In this document: piece by piece, positions 34,591 to 43,731 of the stretch
Layout of the letters: each line of letters begins with the position of its first letter
How positions within the stretch are numbered: position 1 is the first letter of the stretch
Source of the DNA: Eubacterium sp. CAG:251
GTDB taxonomy: Bacteria > Bacillota > Clostridia > Oscillospirales > Acutalibacteraceae
NCBI GenBank assembly: GCA_000436835.1
Contig: FR889122.1
Location: 7,257 to 71,256 of the forward strand
DNA: 64,000 nucleotides
Direction: 5' to 3'
Position numbers and translations under genes: made by a program
The notes under the pieces: generated by a model
What the model was told of the DNA's origin: nothing
The model's input: the letters and a program-made list of their open reading frames with translations, nothing else
Database searches by the model: none

Positions 34591-35981
34591 TGAAGATTTA
34601 TAATACAATGACTCGTCAAAAGGAAGAGTTTGTTCCAAATGACCCTAAGGAAGTTAAAATTTATGCTTGCGGACCGACTGTATATAATTATATTCATATC
34701 GGTAACGCTCGTCCGCTTTGTGTTTTTGACGTTTTAAGAAGATACCTTGAATACAGAGGATACAATGTAAAATTTGTTCAAAACTTTACCGATGTTGACG
34801 ACAAGATTATTAAACGTGCAAATGAAGAGGGCAGTACCTTTGAGGAAATTTCTAAAAAGTACATTGAAGAATTTTGGATTGATGCTAACGGATTGAATTT
34901 CAAAAAAGCAACAGTTCACCCAAAGGCAACGGAGAATATTGATGAGATTATTAATATAATCAAAACTCTTGAAGAAAAAGGTTACGCTTATTCAGTTGAC
35001 GGCGACGTTTATTTCAGAACTCTTAAATTTAAGGACTACGGCAAATTAAGCCATCAGCCTATTGAGGATTTACAGTCGGGCGCAAGAATTGCTATCGGAG
35101 AGAAAAAGGAAAATCCTCTTGATTTCGCTCTTTGGAAAGCTGCAAAAGAGGGTGAGCCTTATTGGCAGTCGCCTTGGGGTAAGGGCAGACCGGGCTGGCA
35201 TATTGAATGTTCTGCTATGAATAAAAGATATTTAGGCGATACAATTGATATTCATTGCGGCGGTCAGGACCTTATTTTCCCTCATCACGAAAATGAAATT
35301 GCGCAAAGCGAGTGTGCAAACGGTTGCACTTTTTCAAAATATTGGATGCACAACGGCTATATCAATGTTGATAACGTCAAAATGAGTAAATCACTCGGCA
35401 ATTTCAAAACAGTTCGTGAAATTGCCAATGTTTACGGTTATGAAGTTATCAGATACTTTCTTGTTTCATCTCATTATCGTTCACCTATTAATTATAGCCT
35501 TGAAATAATTGAACAGTGCAAAAGCGCTCTTGAAAGACTTTATACTTGCCGTGAAAGCCTTGATTTTGCTATTAAAAACGCTAAAGACATAGCTGACGAT
35601 ACTGAGCTTATCGACCGCATAAACAGCCGCAGAGAGCAATTTATTGAGGCTATGGACGATGACCTTAATACTGCCGACGGCGTTGCGGCAATCTTTGACC
35701 TTGTTAAGGATATTAATATATCTATTCTTGATAAGGAAGTTTCTAAAAATGTTTGTCAAACAGCCGCTGATGTGTTTGACGAACTTTGCGATGTGCTTGG
35801 TATTCTTTATAACAGAAAGAGCAACGACGTTGACGCTGATATTGAAGCGCTTATTGAAGAACGTCAGACGGCAAGAGCTAATAAAGATTGGGCAACGGCT
35901 GACCGTATTCGTGACGAGCTTAAAGCTAAGGGCATCATTTTAAAGGATACACCGCAGGGTGTTACTTGGACTAAGGAATAA
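34590..35981 (+). CDS. cysS: Cysteinyl-tRNA synthetase
   Basis: A 463-residue class I synthetase charging tRNA-Cys. It has the CGPTVYNYIHIGNARP opening with HIGH-type HIGN and the zinc cysteine, zinc ligands in the GWHIECSAM and HHENE region, and KMSKS in DNVKMSKSLGN. Length is normal. Translationally coupled to cysE; both sit under the cysteine T-box, so low charged tRNA-Cys raises the enzyme and its substrate supply together. Confidence 0.98.
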   Translation: MKIYNTMTRQKEEFVPNDPKEVKIYACGPTVYNYIHIGNARPLCVFDVLRRYLEYRGYNVKFVQNFTDVDDKIIKRANEEGSTFEEISKKYIEEFWIDANGLNFKKATVHPKATENIDEIINIIKTLEEKGYAYSVDGDVYFRTLKFKDYGKLSHQPIEDLQSGARIAIGEKKENPLDFALWKAAKEGEPYWQSPWGKGRPGWHIECSAMNKRYLGDTIDIHCGGQDLIFPHHENEIAQSECANGCTFSKYWMHNGYINVDNVKMSKSLGNFKTVREIANVYGYEVIRYFLVSSHYRSPINYSLEIIEQCKSALERLYTCRESLDFAIKNAKDIADDTELIDRINSRREQFIEAMDDDLNTADGVAAIFDLVKDINISILDKEVSKNVCQTAADVFDELCDVLGILYNRKSNDVDADIEALIEERQTARANKDWATADRIRDELKAKGIILKDTPQGVTWTKE

Positions 35982-35987
35982 TAATTA

Positions 35988-36022
35988 ATCGGGCAGGGGA
36001 CTTTGGTTTTCCTGCCTTTTTT
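35988..36022 (+). terminator. Intrinsic terminator after cysS
   Basis: GGCAGG (35992-35997) pairs with CCTGCC (36011-36016), with partial pairing inside, followed by six T residues. Confidence 0.75.
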
Positions 36023-36037
36023 AGTGAGGAATATTTG

Positions 36038-37171
36038 ATGGTTGATAAAAGAAAATTTAAGGATATTAATGTATCTCTTTTAGGTTTGGGCACTATGCGA
36101 CTGCCGTGCGAAACCGAGCAAAAAAGAGAATCAAACCGTAATATTGATTATGATAAGGCGCAAAGTCTTGTCGATTTAGCATATAAAAACGGAGTGAACT
36201 ATTTTGATACCGCATATATGTATCATTGTGGTAAAAGCGAAGCATTTATAGGTTATGCGTTAAATAAATATCCGAGAGATACATATTTTATTGCCGATAA
36301 GCTACCTATTTGGCTGTGTGATACTAAAGAGGATATGAAGCGTGTGTTTGAGAAACAGCTTGAGCGAACCGGTATGGATTATTTTGATTTTTATCTTCTT
36401 CATTCTCTTGATAATGAAAATTTTGAAAAATGCGAAAAATTCTACGCTTATGATTTTTTAAAGAAAATGCAAAAAGAGGGTAAGATTAAATATATCGGCT
36501 TTTCGTTTCACGGAACGGTTGACGATTTAAGAAATATAGTATCTGCTCATAAATGGGATTTTGCTCAAATTCAAATGAATTATCTTGATTGGGAAAATCA
36601 AAATGCAAAGATGCAATACCAAATACTTGAAGATGCAGGTATTCCCACAATCGTTATGGAGCCTGTAAGGGGCGGTAAGCTTGCTTTGGTTAATGACGAG
36701 ATATCGGATATGTTTAAATCTTTAAAGCCTGATAACAGCCCTGCCTCGTGGGCTATGAGCTTTGTTGCAAGCCATAAAAATATAATCACAATTTTAAGCG
36801 GAATGAACAGTGCAGAGCAAATGCTTGATAATCTTTCTACTTTAACTGATTTTAAGCCGTTTACTGATATTGAATATTCCCTTTGCGAAAAGGCAGCCAC
36901 AATTATTAACAAAAGCGAGGTTATTTCCTGCACGGGCTGTGACTATTGCCAACCTTGCCCAAAGGGTATTAAAATCAGTTCGTTTTTCTCTCTTTATAAC
37001 AGCGTCGTTTCAGGTGAAATTGACATCAATTCTGGCAGAGATAAATATAACTCTTATAAAGTCAATCCGGCAGCCTGCGCTTGGTGCAATAAATGCAAAA
37101 ATCATTGCCCGCAGTCAATCAGCGTTCCCGATGTATTAGAGGGTAAGGTAGTCAAACTTTTTATGCAGTGA
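36038..37171 (+). CDS. Aldo/keto reductase with C-terminal 4Fe-4S cysteines
   Basis: A 377-residue protein. Residues 1-280 or so form an aldo/keto reductase TIM barrel (LGLGTMRLP, the YFDTAYMYHCGKSE catalytic region with D and Y, YLLHSL, and a VMEPVRGGK strand). The C-terminal 80 residues hold two cysteine clusters, CTGCDYCQPCPKGI and CAWCNKCKNHCP, arranged as in ferredoxin-like AKRs of anaerobes. It may pass electrons between a Fe-S donor and NAD(P)H or substrate; the substrate is unknown. The ATG at 36038 follows GAGGAATATT. A separate transcription unit. Confidence 0.87.
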   Translation: MVDKRKFKDINVSLLGLGTMRLPCETEQKRESNRNIDYDKAQSLVDLAYKNGVNYFDTAYMYHCGKSEAFIGYALNKYPRDTYFIADKLPIWLCDTKEDMKRVFEKQLERTGMDYFDFYLLHSLDNENFEKCEKFYAYDFLKKMQKEGKIKYIGFSFHGTVDDLRNIVSAHKWDFAQIQMNYLDWENQNAKMQYQILEDAGIPTIVMEPVRGGKLALVNDEISDMFKSLKPDNSPASWAMSFVASHKNIITILSGMNSAEQMLDNLSTLTDFKPFTDIEYSLCEKAATIINKSEVISCTGCDYCQPCPKGIKISSFFSLYNSVVSGEIDINSGRDKYNSYKVNPAACAWCNKCKNHCPQSISVPDVLEGKVVKLFMQ

Positions 37172-37285
37172 ATTGATTATCGTTAAATTCAAAAAGGCTT
37201 TATATTGTCAATATCGCAATATGTATTGCTAATGTCTTAATATTATGTTAATATTTACTTAATGAATATATTAGGGGAAGTTTGT

Positions 37286-40200
37286 ATGAAAAAGAGGCTG
37301 AGCGTTTTACTGTCGATTATAATTGTTTTATCTATATGTGCGCCGATTACAAGCGTTATGGCAGAAGAAGCAAGAAAGCAAAGTGTATTAAAAACAGGCA
37401 AAGAAATTGCCGCACTGTGCAGTGAATATGACAATTACAATGAATTAGACAGTACAGATGAACAAACTATCAATACAAGATTGATAGTTAAGTCCGATGA
37501 TAAAATTGAAGAATATGATGCTATCGACAGTGTTTATGGTTTTGGTTATGCCTTTTTGCAGTATGCAGATGATGAATCAGCAGAATTTGCGAAAACACAA
37601 TATGAAAATGCAGGTTATACAGCAGATTATGATAGTGTTATTACCACTTCTTCTACCTCTATAGGTTCCAGTGGTAACTGGAGTGATGAATGGGCATACG
37701 AAGAAACGGATGCAGTTTCTGCTCTTGATTATTATAAATTAAGGGCTAAACTCAATATAAATATTGCTGTAGTTGACAGCGGAATCAATTATAACCACGA
37801 ATTATTTAAAAACAGAATCGAACGCACAAAAGTAGATTTCAGTACTGATGCTTCAGGTGACGAAAGGGACACATCAGGTCATGGTACAAAAGTGGCTGGT
37901 GCTATCGCTAAAAGTACGCCAAGTAATGTTAAACTATTCGCTTATAAAATATTTAACAAAAACTCAAAAGGTACTTCGTCAGAGGCTGTAGCCGCTTTAT
38001 CATATATCAAGCAATTAAAAAACAAGCCTGATATAATAAATTGTTCATTTTCAACAGGAAGTCTTGGAACTGTAATAGATGAACTTGTTGATATGGGAGT
38101 CACTGTTGTTGCTGCAGCCGGTAATGATGGTAAAGAAGTTTATCAACAACCTGCAATATTTGATAGTGTTATAACCGTTGCCGCCACAAATCAATATGGC
38201 TATGCATGGTCTTCTTCAAGTTATGGTAGTTGTGTGGATATTTCCGCTCCCGGAGTTGGCGTATATACTGCTAATTTTCCCGGTAATAATACTTATGCAC
38301 AATTCCCCGGAACCTCTATGGCAACGCCGCTTGTATCAGCAGCCGCAGCCTATGTCCTGATGGAACACAGAAGCTACACACCCGAACAGGTTAAGCAGGA
38401 AATTATTGCAACTGCAACACCATTCAAAAAAAGTTCCTGTTATTATGGCCGCTATGGTGCGGGTATCGTAAACTTTTCAAATATCATAAACGGCACAAGA
38501 TGTAAAGATGTTACAGCCAATTATATAAGCGGAGCATACCGAGACAATATAAGCGTTGAATTAAAATGTGCAAATTCACTTGTGGATATTTACTACACAA
38601 CAGACGGCACATTGCCGACAGAAATAAACGGTACAAAATATACTGCACCTATTGATGTTACGGATTCCACAAGAATTATTGCCGCAGCTTTTGCAAGAGC
38701 AGGCTCTCCTTTCCACAGTAAATTCACTTATCTTGATTACTACATTTTAGAAGATGGCGAAAGTGAATTTGTAATTAACAACGATGGCATTATTAAAGCA
38801 TATCTTGGCAATGAAGCAAATATTGTTGTTCCTGATGTAGTAAACGGAAAAGAGCCAAGAAAAATAGGTCCGCAAGTATTCAGCAACAGCAATATTGAAA
38901 CCATCACTTTGCCGGATACAATTGAAAGCATCGGTGATGATGCTTTCAGCAATACAAATCTGAAATCAGTGACTGCAAACAATCTTTGTTTCTTAAATAA
39001 AAAATGTTTCTATAATTGTAATCAGCTTTCCGATATTGATTTATCAAAAGTGAAAGAAATAGGCAGTGAGGCTCTTTACGGCTGTAAATCATTACCAAAA
39101 CAACCTGATTTTTCATCAGTAGATTGGGTTGCTGAAAAAGGATTAGCAGGAACATATTTTAATATAGTAAATCTTCCTAATTGCACTAAAACAGGTGAAA
39201 ATGCATTTGACAGTTGCAAAGCTGAAGAAATTATTATGAATAAAGCAACATCTATTGGTGCTCAGGCATTTTATAACTGCAGTAATTTGAAAACGCTGTA
39301 TATTCCGAACGCAACAGGACTTGCCAATGATAATTTTAATGGTTGTACTAATATAAAGTTAATTTTTGCACCTAAAATAAAATCTTTAAGACTTTCCATT
39401 CCGAGCAACGTGACTATATATGCTTATAGGCTTACAAGTGCAAGTTTGCCACAAAAATATTTAGAATATAAATATACCATTATAAGCCCTGAATATGAAC
39501 CTTGGATGAATAATATACCTGAAAAATATCAAAGCTCAATAACACATATAATCAGCGATGATATTGCTCAAAGCAAAGGTGCTCAAATCAGAACAAAAGA
39601 TAATGGCTTGCGATTTGGTTTTGCATTTGATGAAAACAGTATAGGCTTTGATTTCAAAAAATATGCTGAAAATATTGAATATGGTTTTGTCTACACATAC
39701 AAATCTCTAAACGGATTAAATGATTTCCAAAAAAATGATTCCTTGAGAGCAAATGATAGTACTGTCTATACAAAATCTGCAAATAAAAGAAATGTTGAAG
39801 GAACTGTTTCAACATATAATGCAGTATTTACCGATATCCCTGCGGAAAGTGCTGCTGACGGTATATCTGTTCGTTCATACTTTTGTATTGACGGAATGTA
39901 TTTCTATTCACCTGTTGTAACATACAGCCTTTCGAGTGTGTCAGATTATAGCGATAACAGCGAAGCCGACAACGATATTAAATATGACCATATTCACAGC
40001 TACGTTAAGAAAAATATCGGTCCATTTTGTGCAACAAAGGGCTATACAATGTATGAATGTAACGGTTGCGGAAAAAGTTATATAGTTGATTATATTGAAC
40101 CTGTAGGTCACAGGTATAAATTCGTTGATGCAAAGAACGGCTTGTTAAACTATCAATGCCCTTATTGTGATAATAATATTACAAAATCCAAGAGCAAATT

Positions 40201-40327
40201 GCCTATATTTATTGATTACGTAAATACTAAGGTAGTGCGAGGTAATGACAATATGTATCTTGATTTGAATAATGACGGATATATAAATGCAAAGGACTAT
40301 GCATTACTTAATAAAATTTCAAATTAA
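37286..40327 (+). CDS. Secreted subtilisin-like serine protease with BspA-type repeats and dockerin-like tail
   Basis: A 1013-residue exported multidomain protein. A signal peptide ends near VMA at residue 26. The S8 peptidase domain has all catalytic residues: D164 (AVVDSG), H199 (SGHGT), N280 (AAGND) and S344 (GTSMATP). Next come a chitobiase/FN3-like domain with IYYTTDGTLPT, then BspA-type leucine-rich repeats (SNIETITLPDTIESIGDDAF and later F-Y-N-C units, about 490-700), an unassigned beta domain, a short cysteine-pair module (ECNGCGKSY, CPYC) and a final DLNNDGYINAKDYALLNK EF-hand repeat like half a dockerin. The ATG at 37286 follows AGGGGAAG. Likely a surface or secreted protease. Confidence 0.9.
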   Translation: MKKRLSVLLSIIIVLSICAPITSVMAEEARKQSVLKTGKEIAALCSEYDNYNELDSTDEQTINTRLIVKSDDKIEEYDAIDSVYGFGYAFLQYADDESAEFAKTQYENAGYTADYDSVITTSSTSIGSSGNWSDEWAYEETDAVSALDYYKLRAKLNINIAVVDSGINYNHELFKNRIERTKVDFSTDASGDERDTSGHGTKVAGAIAKSTPSNVKLFAYKIFNKNSKGTSSEAVAALSYIKQLKNKPDIINCSFSTGSLGTVIDELVDMGVTVVAAAGNDGKEVYQQPAIFDSVITVAATNQYGYAWSSSSYGSCVDISAPGVGVYTANFPGNNTYAQFPGTSMATPLVSAAAAYVLMEHRSYTPEQVKQEIIATATPFKKSSCYYGRYGAGIVNFSNIINGTRCKDVTANYISGAYRDNISVELKCANSLVDIYYTTDGTLPTEINGTKYTAPIDVTDSTRIIAAAFARAGSPFHSKFTYLDYYILEDGESEFVINNDGIIKAYLGNEANIVVPDVVNGKEPRKIGPQVFSNSNIETITLPDTIESIGDDAFSNTNLKSVTANNLCFLNKKCFYNCNQLSDIDLSKVKEIGSEALYGCKSLPKQPDFSSVDWVAEKGLAGTYFNIVNLPNCTKTGENAFDSCKAEEIIMNKATSIGAQAFYNCSNLKTLYIPNATGLANDNFNGCTNIKLIFAPKIKSLRLSIPSNVTIYAYRLTSASLPQKYLEYKYTIISPEYEPWMNNIPEKYQSSITHIISDDIAQSKGAQIRTKDNGLRFGFAFDENSIGFDFKKYAENIEYGFVYTYKSLNGLNDFQKNDSLRANDSTVYTKSANKRNVEGTVSTYNAVFTDIPAESAADGISVRSYFCIDGMYFYSPVVTYSLSSVSDYSDNSEADNDIKYDHIHSYVKKNIGPFCATKGYTMYECNGCGKSYIVDYIEPVGHRYKFVDAKNGLLNYQCPYCDNNITKSKSKLPIFIDYVNTKVVRGNDNMYLDLNNDGYINAKDYALLNKISN

Positions 40328-40339
40328 AAATAGGCATAA

Positions 40340-40372
40340 CAAAACCCTCCTGAATCAATCAGGAGGGTTAGT
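40340..40372. terminator. Bidirectional terminator between subtilase and pflA
   Basis: ACCCTCCTGA (40344-40353) pairs perfectly with TCAGGAGGGT (40359-40368). T-rich sequence follows on the plus strand and TTTTGTT on the minus strand. Confidence 0.9.
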
Positions 40373-40373
40373 T

Positions 40374-41123
40374 TTATTTTTCAATATGAAGTATTTTTTC
40401 TGCCTTTTCAACCTCTTCTTTTGTAGGGGGCTTATAGCCTTCGAGAGGATATTTGATACCGAGGTTTTCCCATTTAAAAATACCTAATGTGTGGTAGGGG
40501 AGTATTTCAACCTTTTTAACCGTTTTGAGTGACGAAATAAAGCTATAAAGATTATTAAGCTCGTTATCATCATTGGTTAAATTAGGAACGAGAACTCTTC
40601 TTATCCACATATCCTTGCCGATATCTGACAAATATTTTGCCATATCAAGTATATTTTCATTTGTTCTGCCCGTAAGTTCTTTATGCTTTTCAGTATCTGT
40701 TTGCTTTAAATCAAGCATAACAAGGTCAGTATACTTCATAAGCTCATTGAATTTGGAGAAGAAAGGCTCTTCTCTTGTAAAAGCAGAGCCTGAGGAGTCA
40801 AGCGTGGTGTGTACTCCTTTTTCCTTTGCAAGTTTGAAAAATTCAGTTACAAAATCAATTTGAAGGAGCGGTTCACCGCCGCTTACTGTAATACCGCCGT
40901 TTGGCTTTCCGTTTTTTCTCCAATAATTCTTATACTTATATGCCTTGTTGAATGCATCCTTTGCCGAAACGGTAAATTTCGCATCATCAAAGCTCCAGGT
41001 TTCTGGATTATGGCAATATTTGCAACGCATATTGCAACCTTGCAAAAAGAGTACGTATCTTACACCCGGTCCGTCAACAAGACCAAAAGTTTCAATGCTG
41101 TGAATTTTACCGTCCAATTTCAA
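40374..41123 (-). CDS. pflA: Pyruvate formate-lyase activating enzyme
   Basis: A radical-SAM enzyme of about 249 residues that installs the glycyl radical on PflB. It has the CxxxCxxC motif (CNMRCKYC, about residues 30-37), the ETFGLVDGPGVRYV opening and the GGITVSGGEPLLQ block, all diagnostic. Three TTG codons lie close to an AAAGGA site, at 41126, 41123 and 41117; the middle one is chosen but the exact start is uncertain. It lies 20 bases downstream of pflB, in the usual pflB-pflA order. Confidence 0.95.
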   Translation of the reverse strand: MKLDGKIHSIETFGLVDGPGVRYVLFLQGCNMRCKYCHNPETWSFDDAKFTVSAKDAFNKAYKYKNYWRKNGKPNGGITVSGGEPLLQIDFVTEFFKLAKEKGVHTTLDSSGSAFTREEPFFSKFNELMKYTDLVMLDLKQTDTEKHKELTGRTNENILDMAKYLSDIGKDMWIRRVLVPNLTNDDNELNNLYSFISSLKTVKKVEILPYHTLGIFKWENLGIKYPLEGYKPPTKEEVEKAEKILHIEK

Positions 41124-41145
41124 CAAATCCTTTATAAGTTAATAA

Positions 41146-43398
41146 TTACATTCTGTCGTGGCAGGTTCTTGAAATAACGTCCATCTGCTGTTCCTTAGTA
41201 AGGTCAATGAACTTAACAGCATAACCTGATACACGAATTGTGAAGTTCTGATATTCTTCTTTTTCAGGATGTTCCATAGCATCGATAAGCTTTTCAGTAC
41301 CGAATACGTTTACGTTAAGGTGATGAGCACCCTGGTCAAAATAACCGTCCATAACCTGAACAAGATTGTTAATCTTTTCTTCTTCTGAATGACCGAGAGC
41401 ACCCGGGTTGATTGTCTGAGTATTTGAAATACCGTCAAGAGCCCATTCGTATGGAAGCTTAGCTACAGAGTTAAGAGAAGCAAGAAGACCGCTTTGTTCT
41501 GCACCGTATGATGGGTTAGCACCCGGTGAAAGAGGAGCGCCTGCCTTACGGCCATCCGGCATTGTACCTGTTGCCTTACCGTATACAACGTTTGATGTGA
41601 TAGTAAGGATAGAGGTTGTCGGCTCTGAATTACGGTATGTGTGATGCTTCTTAATCTTGTCAAGGAAAGTCTTGAGAAGCCATACAGCGATTTCGTCAGC
41701 TCTGTCATCATCGTTACCGTAACGTGGGAAGTCACCCTCAGTTTCGTAATCAACAACAACACCGTCTTCGTTTCTTATTGTCTTAACCTTAGCATACTTG
41801 ATAGCACTGAGAGAGTCAACAACGTGAGAGAAACCTGCAATACCTGTTGCAAATGTTCTTCTTACATCTGTATCAATAAGTGCCATTTCAGCAGCTTCAT
41901 AATAGTATTTATCATGCATAAACTGAATGAGGTTAAGTACATTAACATAAAGACCTGCGAGCCAATCCATCATTCTGTCATAAGCTTCAATTACTTCGTC
42001 ATAATCGAGGTATTCTGATGTAATAGGTCTGTACTTAGGACCAACCTGCTCAAATGTTTTAGCGTCAACACCGCCGTTGATAGCGTAAAGAAGGCACTTA
42101 GCAAGGTTAGCTCTTGCGCCGAAGAACTGCATTTCTTTACCTGTCTGTGTAGCTGATACGCAGCAGCAAATTGAGTAGTCATCGCCCCATACCGGCTTCA
42201 TAACGTCATCGTTTTCATACTGAATTGAACTTGTTCTGATAGAAATATCAGCAGCATACTTCTTAAATGTGTCAGGAAGTGCTGATGAATAAAGAACTGT
42301 AAGGTTTGGTTCAGGTGAAGGACCCATATTTTCAAGAGTATGGAGAAAACGGAAGTCATTCTTTGTTACCATTGAGCGACCGTCAACGCCGATACCTGCA
42401 ACCTCAAGTGTAGCCCAAACAGGGTCGCCTGAGAAAAGCTGATTGTATGATGGGATTCTTGCGAACTTAACCATTCTGAACTTCATTACAAGATGGTCAA
42501 TAAGTTCCTGAGCCTCTGATTCGGTAAGTTTGCCTGCCTTGAGGTCTCTTTCAATATAAATGTCAAGGAATGTTGAAATTCTGCCGACACTCATTGCAGC
42601 ACCGTTTTGAGTCTTAATAGCAGCAAGGTAGCCAAAGTATAACCACTGAACAGCTTCTTTAGCGTCCTTAGCAGGCTTAGAAATATCATAGCCGTAGCTT
42701 TCAGCCATTTTCTTCATCTGACCGAGTGCTTTGTACTGCATTGTGATTTCTTCTCTGAGACGAATAACGTCGTCTGTCATTGTACCGTCGCCGCAGTTAG
42801 CAAAGTCATGCTTTTTTTCTTCCATAAGGAAGTCAATACCGTAAAGAGCAACTCTTCTGTAGTCGCCTACGATACGGCCACGTCCGTAAGTATCAGGAAG
42901 ACCTGTAATAATCTTGTTGTGACGAGCCTTAAGCATTTCAGGAGTGTAAGCATCAAATACACCCTGGTTATGTGTCTTGCAATATTCTGTGAAAATTTTA
43001 TGAAGTTCAGGATCCGGCTCGTAACCGTATGTTGAGCAAGCCTGCTCAGCCATCTTGATACCGCCGAAAGGCATAAATGCTCTCTTAAGAGGCTTGTCTG
43101 TCTGTAAACCTACAACCTTTTCAAGGTCCTTGTCAGCTTCGCTGATGTAGCCAGGGCCGTAAGAAGTGATACCTGAAACAACTTTAGTTTCCATATCAAG
43201 TACGCCGCCCTTAGCACGTTCTTCCTTTTGAAGACCTTGAAGAATACCCCAAAGTTTATTTGTTGCATCTGTTGGGCCTGCAAGGAAAGATTCGTCACCG
43301 TCATAGACTGTATAGTTCTTCTGGATAAAGTCACGTACATTTACTTCTTCTTTCCAGAGAGAGCCTTCAAAGCCTTCCCATTGTTCGAAATCTACCAT
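41146..43398 (-). CDS. pflB: Pyruvate formate-lyase
   Basis: A 750-residue glycyl-radical enzyme that splits pyruvate with CoA into acetyl-CoA and formate. The C-terminal radical loop RVSGYAV has glycine at residue 725. The catalytic cysteine pair aligns with C412-C413 within a C-C-C-V-S run (411-415), where the usual following proline is replaced by alanine. Length and the KTQNGAAMSVGR and MPDGRKAGAPLSPGANP blocks match PFL, not a diol dehydratase. AAGGAGG precedes the ATG. A promoter with inverted repeats lies upstream. Confidence 0.97.
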   Translation of the reverse strand: MVDFEQWEGFEGSLWKEEVNVRDFIQKNYTVYDGDESFLAGPTDATNKLWGILQGLQKEERAKGGVLDMETKVVSGITSYGPGYISEADKDLEKVVGLQTDKPLKRAFMPFGGIKMAEQACSTYGYEPDPELHKIFTEYCKTHNQGVFDAYTPEMLKARHNKIITGLPDTYGRGRIVGDYRRVALYGIDFLMEEKKHDFANCGDGTMTDDVIRLREEITMQYKALGQMKKMAESYGYDISKPAKDAKEAVQWLYFGYLAAIKTQNGAAMSVGRISTFLDIYIERDLKAGKLTESEAQELIDHLVMKFRMVKFARIPSYNQLFSGDPVWATLEVAGIGVDGRSMVTKNDFRFLHTLENMGPSPEPNLTVLYSSALPDTFKKYAADISIRTSSIQYENDDVMKPVWGDDYSICCCVSATQTGKEMQFFGARANLAKCLLYAINGGVDAKTFEQVGPKYRPITSEYLDYDEVIEAYDRMMDWLAGLYVNVLNLIQFMHDKYYYEAAEMALIDTDVRRTFATGIAGFSHVVDSLSAIKYAKVKTIRNEDGVVVDYETEGDFPRYGNDDDRADEIAVWLLKTFLDKIKKHHTYRNSEPTTSILTITSNVVYGKATGTMPDGRKAGAPLSPGANPSYGAEQSGLLASLNSVAKLPYEWALDGISNTQTINPGALGHSEEEKINNLVQVMDGYFDQGAHHLNVNVFGTEKLIDAMEHPEKEEYQNFTIRVSGYAVKFIDLTKEQQMDVISRTCHDRM

Positions 43399-43502
43399 AG
43401 TGATTATTCCTCCTTAAATAGAATAATTTATTAATTAATGGATTTTTTCTTTTCCGCTATGAATTTTAACACAAATAGAATAATAATAGTAATATAAAAT
43501 AT

Positions 43503-43550
43503 GATATGTTGCATATCACTAATGATATATAGTAACTGACATATGTCAGT
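43503..43550 (-). promoter_or_regulatory. Candidate pflB promoter with two operator-like palindromes
   Basis: The minus strand has CTGACA (43549-43544) and TATCAT (43527-43522), 16 bases apart. A perfect 16-base palindrome ACTGACATATGTCAGT (43535-43550) covers the -35 box, and GATATG-TTG-CATATC (43503-43517) covers the probable transcription start. A third inverted repeat lies farther upstream at 43657-43687. The remaining 300 bases between pflB and the LysR gene hold no gene I can support. Confidence 0.45.
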
Positions 43551-43656
43551 ATTGAACACCTTTGTTAAATTTGTATCATTTATTTGTTAAAATTTTATCA
43601 TATTAATAGCAATTTCTTATAAATATACTAAATAATATATAATTGTCGATTTAATA

Positions 43657-43687
43657 TTTACAATTTATTAATAATATAAATTGTAAA
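43657..43687. repeat. Inverted repeat next to the LysR terminator
   Basis: TTTACAATTTAT (43657-43668) and ATAAATTGTAAA (43676-43687) are perfect 12-base inverted arms with a 7-base centre. It immediately precedes the LysR terminator stem (plus-strand order) and may be a second hairpin or an upstream regulator site for pflB. Confidence 0.5.
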
Positions 43688-43731
43688 AAAACGGCAATAA
43701 TACGATTTTTATACCGTATTATTGCCGTTTT
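43684..43731 (-). terminator. Strong terminator overlapping the 3' end of the LysR gene
   Basis: Perfect 15-base arms lie at 43690-43704 and 43715-43729 with a 10-base loop; the minus-strand hairpin ends in a TTTTTTT run. The LysR stop codon (43709-43711) falls inside the loop, so the 5' arm is the last coding part of the gene. Confidence 0.88.

Noticed and set aside
41146..43398. A glycerol or diol dehydratase-type glycyl radical enzyme
   Set aside because: The double-cysteine active site, RVSGYAV loop and adjacent PFL-type activase fit pyruvate formate-lyase.
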